64,000 nucleotides of DNA from Bifidobacterium santillanense (GTDB taxonomy: Bacteria > Actinomycetota > Actinomycetes > Actinomycetales > Bifidobacteriaceae), in NCBI RefSeq assembly GCF_018555385.1, contig NZ_JAFEJS010000001.1:124001-188000 (forward strand). The letters run 5' to 3'. Every line of letters starts with the position of its first letter. Position 1 is the first letter of the stretch. Made by a program: the position numbers and the translations under genes. The notes under the pieces are model-generated. The model made no database searches, had not been told where the DNA came from, and saw only the letters and a program-made list of their open reading frames with translations. Positions 39,371 through 49,331 of this stretch are shown here, piece by piece.

Positions 39371-40348
39371 ATGACCGAAGAAGCAACCGCCGCAACCGCA
39401 GACGAGCAGCCGTACCGTTCCGGCTTCGTGGCCGTCGTGGGACGACCGAACGTGGGCAAGTCCACGCTCATCAACGCGCTGATCGGCACGCAGATCGCCA
39501 TCGCGTCCTCCCGGCCGGAGACCACACGCAAGGCCATCCGCGGCATCCTCACCACCGACAACGCGCAGCTCGTCCTCGTCGACACCCCCGGCATCCACCG
39601 CCCGCGCACGCTGCTCGGCCAGCGCCTGAACGACATCGTCGACGAGAGCCTGTCCGACGTGGACGAGGTGGCGTTCCTGCTGCCCGCCGATCAGGAGATC
39701 GGCCCGGGCGACAAGCGCATCCTGTCCCGTCTGCGCTCCGACTTCGCCATCAAGAAGGACGACGGCACGTTCGCGTGGAAGATCCCGCTGGTCGCCATCG
39801 TCACGAAGATCGACGAGCTCACGCGCGAGCAGCTGGTCGCCAAGCTCATCGAGATCAACGCCTTCGCCGACTTCGCGGACATCGTGCCGGTGAGCGCCCT
39901 CGAACGCGACAACCTCGACGAGGTCAGGAAGGTCCTCATCGAGCACACGCCCGAAGGCCCGCAGATGTACCCGGCCGAGCAGGTCAGCGAGGAGAGACCC
40001 GAGGAGACCATCGCCGAGCTCATCCGCGGCGCGTTCCTCGAACAGCTGGACGACGAGCTGCCCCATTCGCTGGCCGTCGTGGTCGATTCGATCGACTATC
40101 CGGAGGACAACGAGACCGGTCAGGCGTATGACGGCAAGGCCGAGGTGCATGTCTCGATCTACGTGGAGCGCGATTCCCAGAAGCCGATCATCATCGGCAG
40201 GGGAGCCTCTCATCTGACCGCCGTCAAGAAGAAGTTGCGCACCCCCGTCAACCGCATCGTCGGCTGCAAGGCGCGTCTTGACCTGCACGTCAAGGTCGCC
40301 AAGGGCTGGCAGTCCGATCCCAAGAAGCTCGAGCGCCTCGGTTTCTGA
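39371..40348 (+). CDS. era: GTPase Era
   Basis: A 325-residue GTPase that binds the 3' end of 16S rRNA and assists 30S maturation. G motifs: G1 GRPNVGKST, G2 region SSRPETTRKAIRG, G3 DTPGIH, G4 TKID, then the SxL-type PVSAL. The C-terminal KH domain contains EVHVSIYVERDSQKPIIIGRGASHL. GAGGAGTGAC precedes the ATG at 39371. It ends the rsmE-to-era cluster. Confidence 0.97.
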   Translation: MTEEATAATADEQPYRSGFVAVVGRPNVGKSTLINALIGTQIAIASSRPETTRKAIRGILTTDNAQLVLVDTPGIHRPRTLLGQRLNDIVDESLSDVDEVAFLLPADQEIGPGDKRILSRLRSDFAIKKDDGTFAWKIPLVAIVTKIDELTREQLVAKLIEINAFADFADIVPVSALERDNLDEVRKVLIEHTPEGPQMYPAEQVSEERPEETIAELIRGAFLEQLDDELPHSLAVVVDSIDYPEDNETGQAYDGKAEVHVSIYVERDSQKPIIIGRGASHLTAVKKKLRTPVNRIVGCKARLDLHVKVAKGWQSDPKKLERLGF

Positions 40349-40366
40349 TCGTCCGCGTCCATACGG

Positions 40367-40401
40367 CGAGGCGGTCTCCCGTTCGTGGGGAGACCGCCTC
40401 G
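40367..40401. terminator. Terminator between era and the orphan lipoprotein gene
   Basis: CGAGGCGGTCTCCC (40367-40380) pairs perfectly with GGGAGACCGCCTCG (40388-40401) around a 7-base loop, between convergent genes. Confidence 0.85.
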
Positions 40402-40423
40402 TTCGTTTTCGCGCCGTCCGGCG

Positions 40424-42124
40424 TCACAGACCGGCGTCGGCCATAGTGATGTAGCCGGGATCGATGAGTGCTGTCTTGAGGTTGTAGGCGCTTACGGACA
40501 GCGGCTCCTCGGCGATGGTGTTCACCTTGGTCTTCGAGGAGGAGCCGGGCACGCGCTGTTTGGTGACGTATTTGAGATCCGCGGCCGATTCCTTGCGGTT
40601 GAGCCTCACCGTCACCTCGGCGATGTCCGCCGCGATGGCCTTGCGGTTCTCGAGTCCGGTCATCCACTGCTTGCCGTTGACGACCTGCGGCATCGTATCC
40701 ACATAACCGCCGAATCCGGTGACGATCGGCCAGTCGGAGGCCGACTCGTCGGAGGACTGCGCGTCCGTCGAATCGCCGTTCGCGTCACTCGAGTCCGAGT
40801 CGTCCGTCTCGGGGGACTTCGCCGGGTCGGGCACGCTGCCGCGATGCAGGTCCTTTCTGCCGGTGATGTTGCCGACGATGCCGGAGATCGTGATCGACGG
40901 GTTGATGTCCGCGGCGGATCCCGTGTAGCCGAGCGCATCGAGTTCGTCGGTCACGACCGAGGCGACGTAGTCGTTCATCGCGATGATGCCGTCGATGCGC
41001 GTGCGTGTTTTGGCGCCGTCGGTCTTGGTCTGCGGAAGACGACGGTCCAGCTCGTCGCTGATGTCCTTCTTGTCCGAGACGGAGACCGTCACGTTGCGCC
41101 AATCGGAATCCTCGGTGGCCTTGGTGAGCAGACCGGACGGACTGTACGCCTTGCCCTGGCTGAAGTAGGGCTGCAGCACCTTCCACATGCCGGCGAATGC
41201 CTCGCGGGCGAACGCGTCGTCGGTTTCGGTCGTCTCGTCCGCACCGTCGGCGGAACCGGATGAGGAGGCGGAATCCGAACCGGATTCATCGGAGGCGGGG
41301 GAGCTGGGGATCAGCACCTCGATCGCCTTGGGGTTGTCCTTGCTGGCCTTGGCCAGATCGAGCTTGGCGACGAGCTTGGTGGCCTGGATCATGCCGATCT
41401 GCTCGGGGGTGGAGAAGCTCACGAACGCATCCGGCGAGAATCCGTCGACCCCGTTGGCGAGCAGGATGACGTGCATGCCGGCGTCGCGGGCGAGCTTCAG
41501 AGCGGAGTTGAGACGGTCGTAGGCGTTGCGTTCGGTGTCGTCCTCGTCGGATACGTCATTCGCGCCGTCGGAGGACGCATCCGACGAGGACGACGAATCC
41601 GACTTCGATGAGTCGGTCGGCGAGGATGAATCGTCCGTCGGTCGGGTGACGTAGTCGCCGTACTGCCGGGTGGAGGAGTCGGCCTCGACGACCGGTGCGA
41701 CGATCAGCGTGGTACGGGACGGATCGGCGTCGCCGTTCGACGAGTCCGACGATCCGTCGTCCGCCGTCATGTGGTCGACGACCCAGTCCTGCACGTCGCG
41801 GCTCTGCTTGTCGAGACTGTCCGACGTGACCTTCTCGATCGCCCCCTTGCGCATGCCCTGCGCGACGAGCCGGTCCGTGATCTCGGGCGTGAGCTTCGCC
41901 CATTTGTTGAGCGGCGTGCGCTGGGAGATGGTGATGCCGTCGGACGGCGTGAAGATGGCCGCCGAACCGGCGCCGGTCCTGGTCGTGGAGGTCGTCGTGC
42001 CTCCATTTTGGGACGTCGCGGCGTCGTCGGAGGAGGACGAGCAGGCGCCGGAGGCGAACAGCAACGAAATTCCCGCCGCCATGGCGATCAGTCGTATTGC
42101 GATGGGGACGCGACTAGTGGCCAT
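40424..42124 (-). CDS. Orphan sugar-binding-like lipoprotein with Ser/Asp-rich inserts
   Basis: A 566-residue predicted lipoprotein: signal peptide IRLIAMAAGISLLFASGAC with lipidation Cys28. The core resembles periplasmic binding proteins of the ribose/xylose type: DAGMHVILLANGVDGFSPDAFVSF, GIIAMNDYVASVVTDELDALG, PSITISGIVGN and PIVTGFGGYVDTMPQVVNGKQWMT. Four Ser/Asp-rich tracts interrupt it at about residues 118-136, 160-197, 275-304 and 436-465. No ABC permease or ATPase is adjacent. It may bind a sugar for an unlinked transporter or be a surface sensor. Confidence 0.75.
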   Translation of the reverse strand: MATSRVPIAIRLIAMAAGISLLFASGACSSSSDDAATSQNGGTTTSTTRTGAGSAAIFTPSDGITISQRTPLNKWAKLTPEITDRLVAQGMRKGAIEKVTSDSLDKQSRDVQDWVVDHMTADDGSSDSSNGDADPSRTTLIVAPVVEADSSTRQYGDYVTRPTDDSSSPTDSSKSDSSSSSDASSDGANDVSDEDDTERNAYDRLNSALKLARDAGMHVILLANGVDGFSPDAFVSFSTPEQIGMIQATKLVAKLDLAKASKDNPKAIEVLIPSSPASDESGSDSASSSGSADGADETTETDDAFAREAFAGMWKVLQPYFSQGKAYSPSGLLTKATEDSDWRNVTVSVSDKKDISDELDRRLPQTKTDGAKTRTRIDGIIAMNDYVASVVTDELDALGYTGSAADINPSITISGIVGNITGRKDLHRGSVPDPAKSPETDDSDSSDANGDSTDAQSSDESASDWPIVTGFGGYVDTMPQVVNGKQWMTGLENRKAIAADIAEVTVRLNRKESAADLKYVTKQRVPGSSSKTKVNTIAEEPLSVSAYNLKTALIDPGYITMADAGL

Positions 42125-42208
42125 GGGGCGGGAATCCTTTCAATCGGCTGATGGTCTTCGCCCGATTGTAGTAGCCCTCCCTATGAAACGGGAATCACCG
42201 GGGCCGGA

Positions 42209-43429
42209 TCACTCGGCGAGCGCCTTGGCGAGGTTCTCGTCGAGCGCGGTCATGAATCCCTCGGTGTCGAGCCACGGCTGGTCAGGGCCGATGAGCATGG
42301 CGAGATCCTTGGTCATCTGGCCGCCCTCGACCGTGTCGACGATGACCTTCTCCAGCGTCTCGGCGAAGTGGCGGACCTCCGGGGTGCCGTCGAGGTCGGC
42401 GCGGTGCTTGAGACCGCCGGTCCACGCGAAGATCGAGGCGATCGGGTTGGTGGAGGTCTTCTCGCCCTTGAGCCAGCGGCGGTAGTGGCGGGTCACGGTG
42501 CCGTGGGCGGCCTCGGCCTCGACGGTCTGGCCGTCGGGGGTCATGAGCACGGAGGTCATGAGGCCGAGAGAGCCGAAGCCCTGCGCCACGGAGTCGGACT
42601 GCACGTCGCCGTCGTAGTTCTTGCAGGCCCAGATGTATCCGCCGTGCCACTTGAGGGAGCTGGCGACCATGTCGTCGATGAGGCGGTGCTCGTAGGTCAG
42701 GCCCTCGGCCTCGAAGCGCTCCTTGTATTCGGTCTCGTAGATCTCGGCGAAGATGTCCTTGAACTGGCCGTCGTACGCCTTGAGGATCGTGTTCTTGGTG
42801 GACAGGTACACCGGGTAGTGGCGCATGAGGCCGTAGTTGAAGCAGGCGCGCGCGAAGCCCCTGATGGAGTCGTTGACGTTGTACTGCACCTGGGCGACGC
42901 CGCCGTCCTCGCCGTAGTCGTAGACCACGTGCTGGATCGGCTCGGAGCCGTCGGCGGGGGTGAACGTGACGGTCAGGCGGCCGGCGCCCGGGACCTTGAA
43001 GTCGGTGGCCTTGTACTGGTCGCCGAAGGCGTGTCGGGCGACGACGATCGGCTTGGTCCAGCCGGGCACGAGCCGCGGCACGTTGCTCATCACGATCGGC
43101 TCGCGGAAGATGGTGCCGCCGAGGATGTTGCGGATCGTGCCGTTGGGGGACTTCCACATCTTCTTGAGGCCGAACTCCTTGACACGCGCCTCGTCGGGGG
43201 TGATGGTGGCGCACTTGACGCCGACGTGCTCGCGCTTGATGGCGTTGGCCGCGTCGATGGTGACCTGGTCGTCGGTGGCGTCGCGGTTCTGGATGCCCAG
43301 ATCGTAGTAGTCGAGGTCCACGTCGAGGTAGGGCAGGATCAGGCGGTCCTTGATGTCCTTCCAGATGACGCGGGTCATTTCGTCGCCGTCGAGTTCGACG
43401 ACCTTTCCTTCGACCTTGATTTTGCCCAT
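42209..43429 (-). CDS. icd: NADP-dependent isocitrate dehydrogenase
   Basis: A 406-residue dimeric-type isocitrate dehydrogenase producing 2-oxoglutarate, CO2 and NADPH. It starts [23 protein letters not shown], typical of this subfamily, with [20 protein letters not shown] for isocitrate binding and [24 protein letters not shown] for cofactor binding. GGGAGGAATC precedes the ATG at 43429; an upstream in-frame ATG at 43492 is not supported. In bifidobacteria with an incomplete TCA cycle this step mainly supplies 2-oxoglutarate for glutamate synthesis. Confidence 0.97.
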   Translation of the reverse strand: MGKIKVEGKVVELDGDEMTRVIWKDIKDRLILPYLDVDLDYYDLGIQNRDATDDQVTIDAANAIKREHVGVKCATITPDEARVKEFGLKKMWKSPNGTIRNILGGTIFREPIVMSNVPRLVPGWTKPIVVARHAFGDQYKATDFKVPGAGRLTVTFTPADGSEPIQHVVYDYGEDGGVAQVQYNVNDSIRGFARACFNYGLMRHYPVYLSTKNTILKAYDGQFKDIFAEIYETEYKERFEAEGLTYEHRLIDDMVASSLKWHGGYIWACKNYDGDVQSDSVAQGFGSLGLMTSVLMTPDGQTVEAEAAHGTVTRHYRRWLKGEKTSTNPIASIFAWTGGLKHRADLDGTPEVRHFAETLEKVIVDTVEGGQMTKDLAMLIGPDQPWLDTEGFMTALDENLAKALAE

Positions 43430-43590
43430 TGATTCCTCCCGGATTCCTGCCGGCATATGCCCGGATGCGTGTTTGAAAACGTGACCATTCATATATCATC
43501 CATGTAACGGCGAAGGTGGGCGTTCGAGTATGTGAGACGTCGCCGGAGGGACGCGCGCGCCGTCAAACCCGCGCATTATCCTCGGTAACC

Positions 43591-44718
43591 ATGTCTCAGG
43601 AAATTGAAATCGGTTTGGGCAAGAAGGCCCGCTTGGCCTACTCGCTGGACGACGTCTCCATCGTTCCCTCCCGCAGGACCCGCGATCCGCAGGATGTCTC
43701 CACCTCCTGGCAGGTCGACGCCTATGAGTTCGACGTGCCGGTCATCGGCGCCCCGATGGATTCGGTGACGAGTCCGGCCACCGCCATCGCGATGGGCAGG
43801 CTCGGCGCCCTCGGCGTGCTCGATCTGGAGGGTCTGTGGACCCGCTACGACGATCCGACGCCGCTGCTGGAGGAGATCTCCGAGCTGCCGGCCGAGACCG
43901 CCACCAAGCGCATCCAGGAGATCTACGCGGAGCCGATCAAGGCGGAGCTCATCACGAAGCGTCTGCACGAGATCCGTGACGCCGGAGTCACCGTCGCCGG
44001 CGCGCTCTCCCCGCAGCGCACCCAGCAGTTCTATTCGACGGTGGTCGACGCGGGCGTCGATCTGTTCGTCATCCGAGGCACCGTCGTGTCCGCCGAGCAC
44101 GTCTCGCAGGACCACGAGCCGCTCAACCTCAAGCAGTTCATCTACGATCTCGACGTGCCGGTCATCGTCGGTGGCGCGGCCAACTACACCGCCGCCCTGC
44201 ACCTGATGCGTACTGGTGCCGCCGGTGTGCTCGTCGGATTCGGCGGCGGCGCGGTGTCCGCCACGCGCAACACCATCGGCGTCGAGGCTCCGATGGCCAC
44301 CGCCATCGCCGATGTGGCCGAGGCCCGCCGCGACTACATGGACGAGTCCGGCGGCCGCTACGTGCAGCTCATCGCGGACGGCGGCATGGGCGACTCCGGC
44401 AGCTTCGTCAAGGCACTCGCCCTCGGCGCCGACGCCGTCATGCTCGGCGCTCCGCTGGCCCGCGCCACCGAGGCGCCGGGCAAGGGCAAGCACTGGGGCG
44501 CCGAGGCGCGTCACCAGACGCTGCCGCGCGGCTACCGCACCGATGTCGGCACCGTCGCGCCGCTCGAGCAGATCCTGTTCGGTCCGAGCCACACCGCAGA
44601 CGGCACCACCAACTTCATCGGCGCCCTGCGCCGTGCGATGGCCTCCACCGGTTACGTCGACATCAAGAGCTTCCAGCGCTGCGGCGTGGTCGTCGCACCG
44701 TACAGCGGGCGTCGCTGA
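43591..44718 (+). CDS. GuaB3-type IMP dehydrogenase-related protein
   Basis: A 375-residue (beta/alpha)8 protein of the IMPDH/GMP reductase superfamily, of the actinobacterial GuaB3 type without CBS domains. It shows IGAPMDSVTSPATAIAMGRLGALGVLDLEG, VIVGGAANYTAALHLMRTGAAGVLVGFGG and HVIADGGMG-like LIADGGMGDSG. The position of the catalytic Cys of true IMPDH holds Ser223 in GGGAVSATRNTIG. It is therefore probably not a functional IMPDH; some GuaB3 proteins have been proposed to act as GMP reductases. No ribosome site is obvious before the ATG. A hairpin terminates it. Confidence 0.88.
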   Translation: MSQEIEIGLGKKARLAYSLDDVSIVPSRRTRDPQDVSTSWQVDAYEFDVPVIGAPMDSVTSPATAIAMGRLGALGVLDLEGLWTRYDDPTPLLEEISELPAETATKRIQEIYAEPIKAELITKRLHEIRDAGVTVAGALSPQRTQQFYSTVVDAGVDLFVIRGTVVSAEHVSQDHEPLNLKQFIYDLDVPVIVGGAANYTAALHLMRTGAAGVLVGFGGGAVSATRNTIGVEAPMATAIADVAEARRDYMDESGGRYVQLIADGGMGDSGSFVKALALGADAVMLGAPLARATEAPGKGKHWGAEARHQTLPRGYRTDVGTVAPLEQILFGPSHTADGTTNFIGALRRAMASTGYVDIKSFQRCGVVVAPYSGRR

Positions 44719-44759
44719 CCATCGTCTCCATCCACCGGTTCATCCACAATGTCCGGTGC

Positions 44760-44788
44760 AGGACCCCGCGTCGTTGACGTGGGGTCCT
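44760..44788 (+). terminator. Terminator after the GuaB3-type gene
   Basis: A 13-bp stem (44760-44772 with 44776-44788, one wobble) around a 3-base loop, followed by TGTCGTGG, which is weakly U-rich. Confidence 0.78.
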
Positions 44789-44904
44789 TGTCGTGGTGAG
44801 CTGGAATGGTCGCCGACCGCGTTTACCGCGGCGGACGGCATGCCGGCGGCCGTGAGGCCTTCCGGCCGATGGATCGACGAGCGACCGATGGACGGCGAGG
44901 TGGC

Positions 44905-45495
44905 ATGGCCATGGCGAATGCGGACGGCGATGGGCGCTGCGGCCCGAACAGCGAACGGGATGCATGGGAGACGGAGACCAGACGGAACGCCTATGCGCCG
45001 TCGGCCGCCGACGGAACCGGAGGTCGGCCGAGACTGACCGACCAGAACCTGCCCGTCTACGAGGGCGTGGTGCATGTGGAGCTCGGCGCCGAACCGGTGC
45101 CGTACCGGATCATCGCCACCGCCGACGACGTGATGGAGGAACGCGAGTTCCACGCCCTGGCGGTCTCCACATGCCGGGTGGCGTGCCTTGCCGCGGACGT
45201 GATCCGCGGCAAGCTCGCATCGTCCGCGCTCAAGCGGGCCGTCACCGCGCCGTGCCTCAAACGGCTTGAGACGCTGGCCTATCTGATCGACAACCAGATG
45301 AGACGCAACATCGAGCTGCGCGCGAGGATGCGCTACCTGCCGGTCATCCCGCATGATGTGTCGGGCATGCTCGTCAGCGAGACGAGCATGGAGATGGTCG
45401 TCAAGCTGAGCATCGGTGGGACGGTCTACTGGTCGACCATCAGACTCAAGCGCATCGGCTGCCGGTGGATGTGTGTCGTCGTGGACATGGGGTGA
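44905..45495 (+). CDS. Rv3235-like conserved actinobacterial protein
   Basis: A 196-residue protein with a disordered, charged first half and a conserved second half: FHALAVSTCRVACLAADVIRGK, ALKRAVTAPCLKRLETL and the C-terminal CRWMCVVVDMG. The pattern of helix, short linker, then beta strands ending in a Trp-containing strand resembles the Rv3235 family of unknown function; I hold this at moderate confidence. The ATG at 44905 has GAGG four bases upstream; an upstream in-frame ATG at 44806 would give 229 residues. The acyl-CoA ligase gene starts 46 bp downstream. Confidence 0.6.
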   Translation: MAMANADGDGRCGPNSERDAWETETRRNAYAPSAADGTGGRPRLTDQNLPVYEGVVHVELGAEPVPYRIIATADDVMEEREFHALAVSTCRVACLAADVIRGKLASSALKRAVTAPCLKRLETLAYLIDNQMRRNIELRARMRYLPVIPHDVSGMLVSETSMEMVVKLSIGGTVYWSTIRLKRIGCRWMCVVVDMG

Positions 45496-45526
45496 GCCGC
45501 GGCGGAGACAATGGGGGGAGCGCGGG

Positions 45527-45532
45527 TATAGA
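45527..45532 (+). promoter_or_regulatory. Possible -10 element of the acyl-CoA ligase gene, near-leaderless
   Basis: TATAGA lies 9 bases before the ATG at 45542. Initiation about 7 bases downstream would leave a leader of only two or three bases, and no Shine-Dalgarno lies close to this ATG. Confidence 0.45.
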
Positions 45533-45541
45533 CTGTGCCCT

Positions 45542-47653
45542 ATGTTGCGTGAATACATCTCCGACCCCGAATATGTGACCAACGACGGCGACACCATCTT
45601 CTCGCTGCTCGCCGATAGGGCCGAATCCGACCCCGACGGCGACATCGCCGAATATCAGGATGACGGGCGCGTCTGGCACACCGTCTCCGCATCCGCGATG
45701 CTCGCGCGCGTGCGCGAGGTCGCCAAGGGCCTGATCGGACTGGGCGTGCGTCCGGGAACGATGGTCGCGATCTACTCCGCCACCTGCTACGAGTGGGGCG
45801 TCGTCGACTTCGCATGCGCCGCGATCGGCGCGGTGAGCGTGCCGATCTACGAGACCGATTCGGAGCGCCAGGCCGCGTCCATCATCGCGGACACGTCCCC
45901 GCTGATCGCGTTCGCCGGCGACCACCAGCACGCGCAGACGCTCGAACAGGTGCGGGGCGAGGTGGAGAGCCTCGAATACGTGTTCAACTTCAAGGCCGGC
46001 GGACTCGACGCGGTGGCCGACTTCGGCGCGCACGTCACCGACGGGGATCTCGACGAGGCCATCTCGCGGGTCAGGGCCGACGATATGACCACCATCGTCT
46101 ACACCTCCGGTTCGACCGGCAAGCCGAAGGGCGCGATGCTCTCCAACCGCAACTTCACGCATATCGTCAAGAACGGATACATCATCCTCGACGACATGCT
46201 CTACGAACCGAACCGACTGCTGCTGTTCCTGCCGCTGGCGCACTGCTTCGCCCGCTACATCCAGTACGTCGCCATCGGCGGACACGGCGTCGTCGGGTAC
46301 ATCCCCGGGGCCAAGCACCTGCTCGCCGATCTGCGCTCGTTCAAGCCCACGTACCTGCTGGGCGTCCCCCGCGTGTTCGAGAAGGTCTACAACGCCGCCT
46401 CGCAGAAGGCCGGAAACGGCATCGCGGGCCGCATCTTCGCCGCCGCGTACAACCATTTCGTGGCATGGTCGCGCGACGAGCAGGACGGCAGGGGACACTC
46501 CCCGGTGGCGCGTCTGCAGCACACGTTCTTCATGAAGACGGTCGGCAAGTCCGTGCGGTCCGCGCTCGGCCCGAACCTCGCGTGGCTCGCCTGCGGCGGT
46601 GCACCCCTGAACGCCGATCTCGCGCACTTCTTCAACGGCATGGACGGCATCACCTTCATTCAGGGATACGGCATGACCGAAACGGCCGCCCCCATGCTCG
46701 TCAACTGGCAGGACGCCAACCGCGTCGGCTCGGTCGGCAAGCCCGGCCCCGGCATGGGCGTCAAGCAGGACGACGACGGGGAACTGCTGCTGACGGGGCC
46801 GAACGTGTTCCTCGGCTACTACCGCCAGCCCGAGCTCACCGCCGAGACCAAGACCGCCGACGGCTGGATCCGCACCGGCGATCTCGGCACCATCGACGAC
46901 GACGGGTTCGTCTACATCACCGGACGCAAGAAGGACATCATCATCACGGCGGGCGGCAAGAACGTCAGCCCCGCGCCCATGGAGGAGATCATCAACACCT
47001 GCCCGATCGTCGGGCACGCGGTGGTCGTCGGCGACGGCAAGCCGTTCATCTCCGCCCTGATCGAGCTCGACGAGGAGATGACCCGCTCCTGGCTGGAGTC
47101 GCAGGGACTCGACCGCGACGCTCCGATGAGCGAGATCGCCTCCAACGACGCGGTGCGCGCGTTCGTGCAGCAGTACATCGATCAGGCTAATGCGAACGTC
47201 TCCCGTGCCGAGTCCGTGCGCAAGTTCGTCATCCTCGACGAGGAGTTCAGTCAGGACGCCGGCACGCTGACGCCGAGCCTGAAGGTCGTGCGCCCGAAGG
47301 TGCTCAAGAGGTACGACGACGTCATCGAGGGCGAGATCTACACGCCGAAGACCCCCTCCAAGCCGCTGCCCGCCACCGTGCGCATCCTCGACAGGACCAC
47401 CGAATCGGTCAAGCAGGCCTCCGAGAACGTGAGTCCGAAGGTCCGTCAGGCCTACGAGCAGGCCAAGGCGAACGTGTCGGATTCGATTGCTAGCGTGTCG
47501 GAGAGGATCAAGCGCCAGCAGGACGAGGAGGGCGAGGAGCAGTCCTCCGAGGCCGCCGGCGAGTCCGTGGAGACCACCGCGCCGTCCGATCCCGTCGCGA
47601 ACGACGGCGGGGCCGCGGTCGAGAAGAACAACGAGAAGAACGAGGAGAAGTAA
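45542..47653 (+). CDS. Long-chain fatty acid--CoA ligase (AMP-binding)
   Basis: A 703-residue adenylate-forming enzyme of the FadD15-like group, which activates long-chain fatty acids to acyl-CoA. The AMP-binding P-loop is [11 protein letters not shown] (187-197); [52 protein letters not shown] are the later adenylation motifs. After about residue 610 comes a tail of about 90 residues, first helical ([20 protein letters not shown]) and then acidic and disordered. Since bifidobacteria lack beta-oxidation, its product more likely enters lipid synthesis. def follows after two bases. Confidence 0.93.
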   Translation: MLREYISDPEYVTNDGDTIFSLLADRAESDPDGDIAEYQDDGRVWHTVSASAMLARVREVAKGLIGLGVRPGTMVAIYSATCYEWGVVDFACAAIGAVSVPIYETDSERQAASIIADTSPLIAFAGDHQHAQTLEQVRGEVESLEYVFNFKAGGLDAVADFGAHVTDGDLDEAISRVRADDMTTIVYTSGSTGKPKGAMLSNRNFTHIVKNGYIILDDMLYEPNRLLLFLPLAHCFARYIQYVAIGGHGVVGYIPGAKHLLADLRSFKPTYLLGVPRVFEKVYNAASQKAGNGIAGRIFAAAYNHFVAWSRDEQDGRGHSPVARLQHTFFMKTVGKSVRSALGPNLAWLACGGAPLNADLAHFFNGMDGITFIQGYGMTETAAPMLVNWQDANRVGSVGKPGPGMGVKQDDDGELLLTGPNVFLGYYRQPELTAETKTADGWIRTGDLGTIDDDGFVYITGRKKDIIITAGGKNVSPAPMEEIINTCPIVGHAVVVGDGKPFISALIELDEEMTRSWLESQGLDRDAPMSEIASNDAVRAFVQQYIDQANANVSRAESVRKFVILDEEFSQDAGTLTPSLKVVRPKVLKRYDDVIEGEIYTPKTPSKPLPATVRILDRTTESVKQASENVSPKVRQAYEQAKANVSDSIASVSERIKRQQDEEGEEQSSEAAGESVETTAPSDPVANDGGAAVEKNNEKNEEK

Positions 47654-47655
47654 CC

Positions 47656-48141
47656 TTGGCCATTCGAGAGATCCGTGTCGTGCCCGATCCCGTACTGCGC
47701 ACGCCCTGCGATGAGATCCGCGAGATCACGCCGTCCGTGCGCCGGCTCGTGGACGATCTGCTGGAGACCGTGGACGATCCCGGCCGCGCCGGACTGTCCG
47801 CCAACCAGATCGGCGTGAGCCTGAGGGCATTCTCCTACAACATCGACGGCAAGATCGGCTATGTCCTCAACCCGGTGCTCGAGGAGACCAGCGGCGAGCA
47901 GTACGGCGACGAGGGCTGCCTGTCCGTGCCCGGCCTGTGGTACAAGACGCGCCGCGCCGACTACGCGCGCGTGCGCGGTATCGATCTGGACGGCAAGGAG
48001 GTCGTGCTCGAGGGAACCGGCCTCATGGGCCGCATGCTCCAGCACGAGACCGACCACCTCGACGGGCACGTCTATCTGGACCGTCTCGAGAAGGAGGAGC
48101 GCCGCGCCGCGCTCAGGTACATGCGCGAGCACCAGAAGTAG
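47656..48141 (+). CDS. def: Peptide deformylase
   Basis: A 161-residue metallohydrolase that removes N-terminal formyl groups from nascent proteins. The three motifs are [10 protein letters not shown] (motif 1, usually GLAAPQIG), DEGCLSVPG (motif 2 with the metal-binding Cys) and QHETDHLDG (motif 3, HExxH type with Thr-Asp). The start is TTG, two bases after the ligase stop, with GAGGAG at the end of the ligase gene. A hairpin follows. Confidence 0.95.
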   Translation: MAIREIRVVPDPVLRTPCDEIREITPSVRRLVDDLLETVDDPGRAGLSANQIGVSLRAFSYNIDGKIGYVLNPVLEETSGEQYGDEGCLSVPGLWYKTRRADYARVRGIDLDGKEVVLEGTGLMGRMLQHETDHLDGHVYLDRLEKEERRAALRYMREHQK

Positions 48142-48167
48142 GATCTCGGTCCCACTGATGCAGTATC

Positions 48168-48192
48168 GGGCTCCCCTCGACGAGGGGAGCCC
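48168..48192 (+). terminator. Terminator of def
   Basis: A 10-bp perfect GC-rich stem (GGGCTCCCCT with AGGGGAGCCC) around a 5-base loop, 26 bp after the def stop and followed by TTGTCGTT. Confidence 0.8.
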
Positions 48193-48414
48193 TTGTCGTT
48201 CCGGCGTGTTACCCTGAACATTTGTGTGCCAACCGGCGAAGAACGCAGTCGCAGGCGTTCGGAGCCACCCAATATCGTCAACCGGCGCACCAAGAATTCG
48301 CGTCATGCTCGCGACGGCCCGTGTCGGTCGGCCCGAACCCGTGGAATGCGACGGGGGAGAGCTGCACTCGGGTGCGCATGGCCAGGCAATAACCGACAAG
48401 AAAGGTGTATCACC
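48193..48414 (+). promoter_or_regulatory. Long upstream region / probable leader of rpsB
   Basis: About 220 bp lie between the def terminator and rpsB. It contains a GAACGC/GCGTTC hairpin (48241-48260) and a direct repeat CAACCGGCG at 48230-48238 and 48279-48287. No protein-coding ORF with a ribosome site fits. S2 autoregulates rpsB-tsf in other bacteria through the leader; whether this one does is unknown. Confidence 0.4.
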
Positions 48415-49230
48415 ATGGCTCAGATCACTATGAGCGAAATGCTGAAGGCCGGCCTGCACTTCGGCCATCAGACCCGTCGCTGGAACCCGAAGATGAAGCA
48501 GTTCATCCTGACCCAGCGCAACGGCATCCACATCATCAACCTGTTCAAGTCGCTCGAGATGATCGACAAGGCGTACGACTTCATCAAGACCACCGTGGCC
48601 CACAACGGCACCGTGCTCTTCGTCGGCACCAAGAAGCAGGCTCAGGAGGCCGTCTCCGCCCAGGCCACCCGCGTGAACATGCCGTACGTCTCCGAGCGCT
48701 GGCTCGGCGGCATGCTGACCAACTTCCAGACTGTCTCCAAGCGCGTCGCCCGCCTCAAGGAGCTCGAGGAGATGGACTTCTCCGACGTGCACGGCTCCGG
48801 CCTGACCAAGAAGGAGCTGCTCCTGCTCGAGCGCGAGAAGGACAAGCTCGAGAAGCAGCTGGGCGGTATCCGCAACATGGGCCGCACCCCGTCCGCGATG
48901 TTCGTCGTCGACATCAACAAGGAGGCCCTGGCCGTCGAGGAGGCCCACAAGCTGGGCATCCCGGTCGTCGCCATCGTCGACACCAACACCGACCCGGAGT
49001 CCGTCGAGTACCCGATTCCGGCCAACGATGACGCCATCCGCGGCATCGAGCTGCTGACCACCCTGATGGCCGACGCCGTCGCCGACGGTCTGCTGGAGCG
49101 CTCCGGCAAGGCCGCCAAGGACGACTCCGAGTCCTCCGAGCAGCCGATGGCCGCTTGGGAGAAGGACCTGCTGGAGAACCAGTCCGAGGCCCCGGCCCAG
49201 TCCGCCGAAGGCGAAGCCAAGGCCGAGTGA
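48415..49230 (+). CDS. rpsB: 30S ribosomal protein S2
   Basis: A 271-residue S2. It shows [30 protein letters not shown] at the start and [17 protein letters not shown] and [29 protein letters not shown], all family blocks. The C-terminal 40 residues are acidic and disordered. GAAAGG precedes the ATG. tsf follows after a hairpin with a U-run. Confidence 0.98.
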   Translation: MAQITMSEMLKAGLHFGHQTRRWNPKMKQFILTQRNGIHIINLFKSLEMIDKAYDFIKTTVAHNGTVLFVGTKKQAQEAVSAQATRVNMPYVSERWLGGMLTNFQTVSKRVARLKELEEMDFSDVHGSGLTKKELLLLEREKDKLEKQLGGIRNMGRTPSAMFVVDINKEALAVEEAHKLGIPVVAIVDTNTDPESVEYPIPANDDAIRGIELLTTLMADAVADGLLERSGKAAKDDSESSEQPMAAWEKDLLENQSEAPAQSAEGEAKAE

Positions 49231-49259
49231 CCTTCTAGGGTCCCTTAGACGCTAGGATT

Positions 49260-49284
49260 GGAGGTGCAATCGGATTGCACCTCC
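49260..49284 (+). terminator. Intergenic hairpin with U-run between rpsB and tsf
   Basis: GGAGGTGCAAT (49260-49270) pairs perfectly with ATTGCACCTCC (49274-49284) around a 3-base loop and is followed by TTTT. This is a classical terminator or attenuator inside the rpsB-tsf pair; E. coli has a comparable element there. Confidence 0.85.
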
Positions 49285-49331
49285 TTTTCTAGGAGAACAC
49301 AATCGAGTTTTTATCTCAAGGAGATAGTTTC

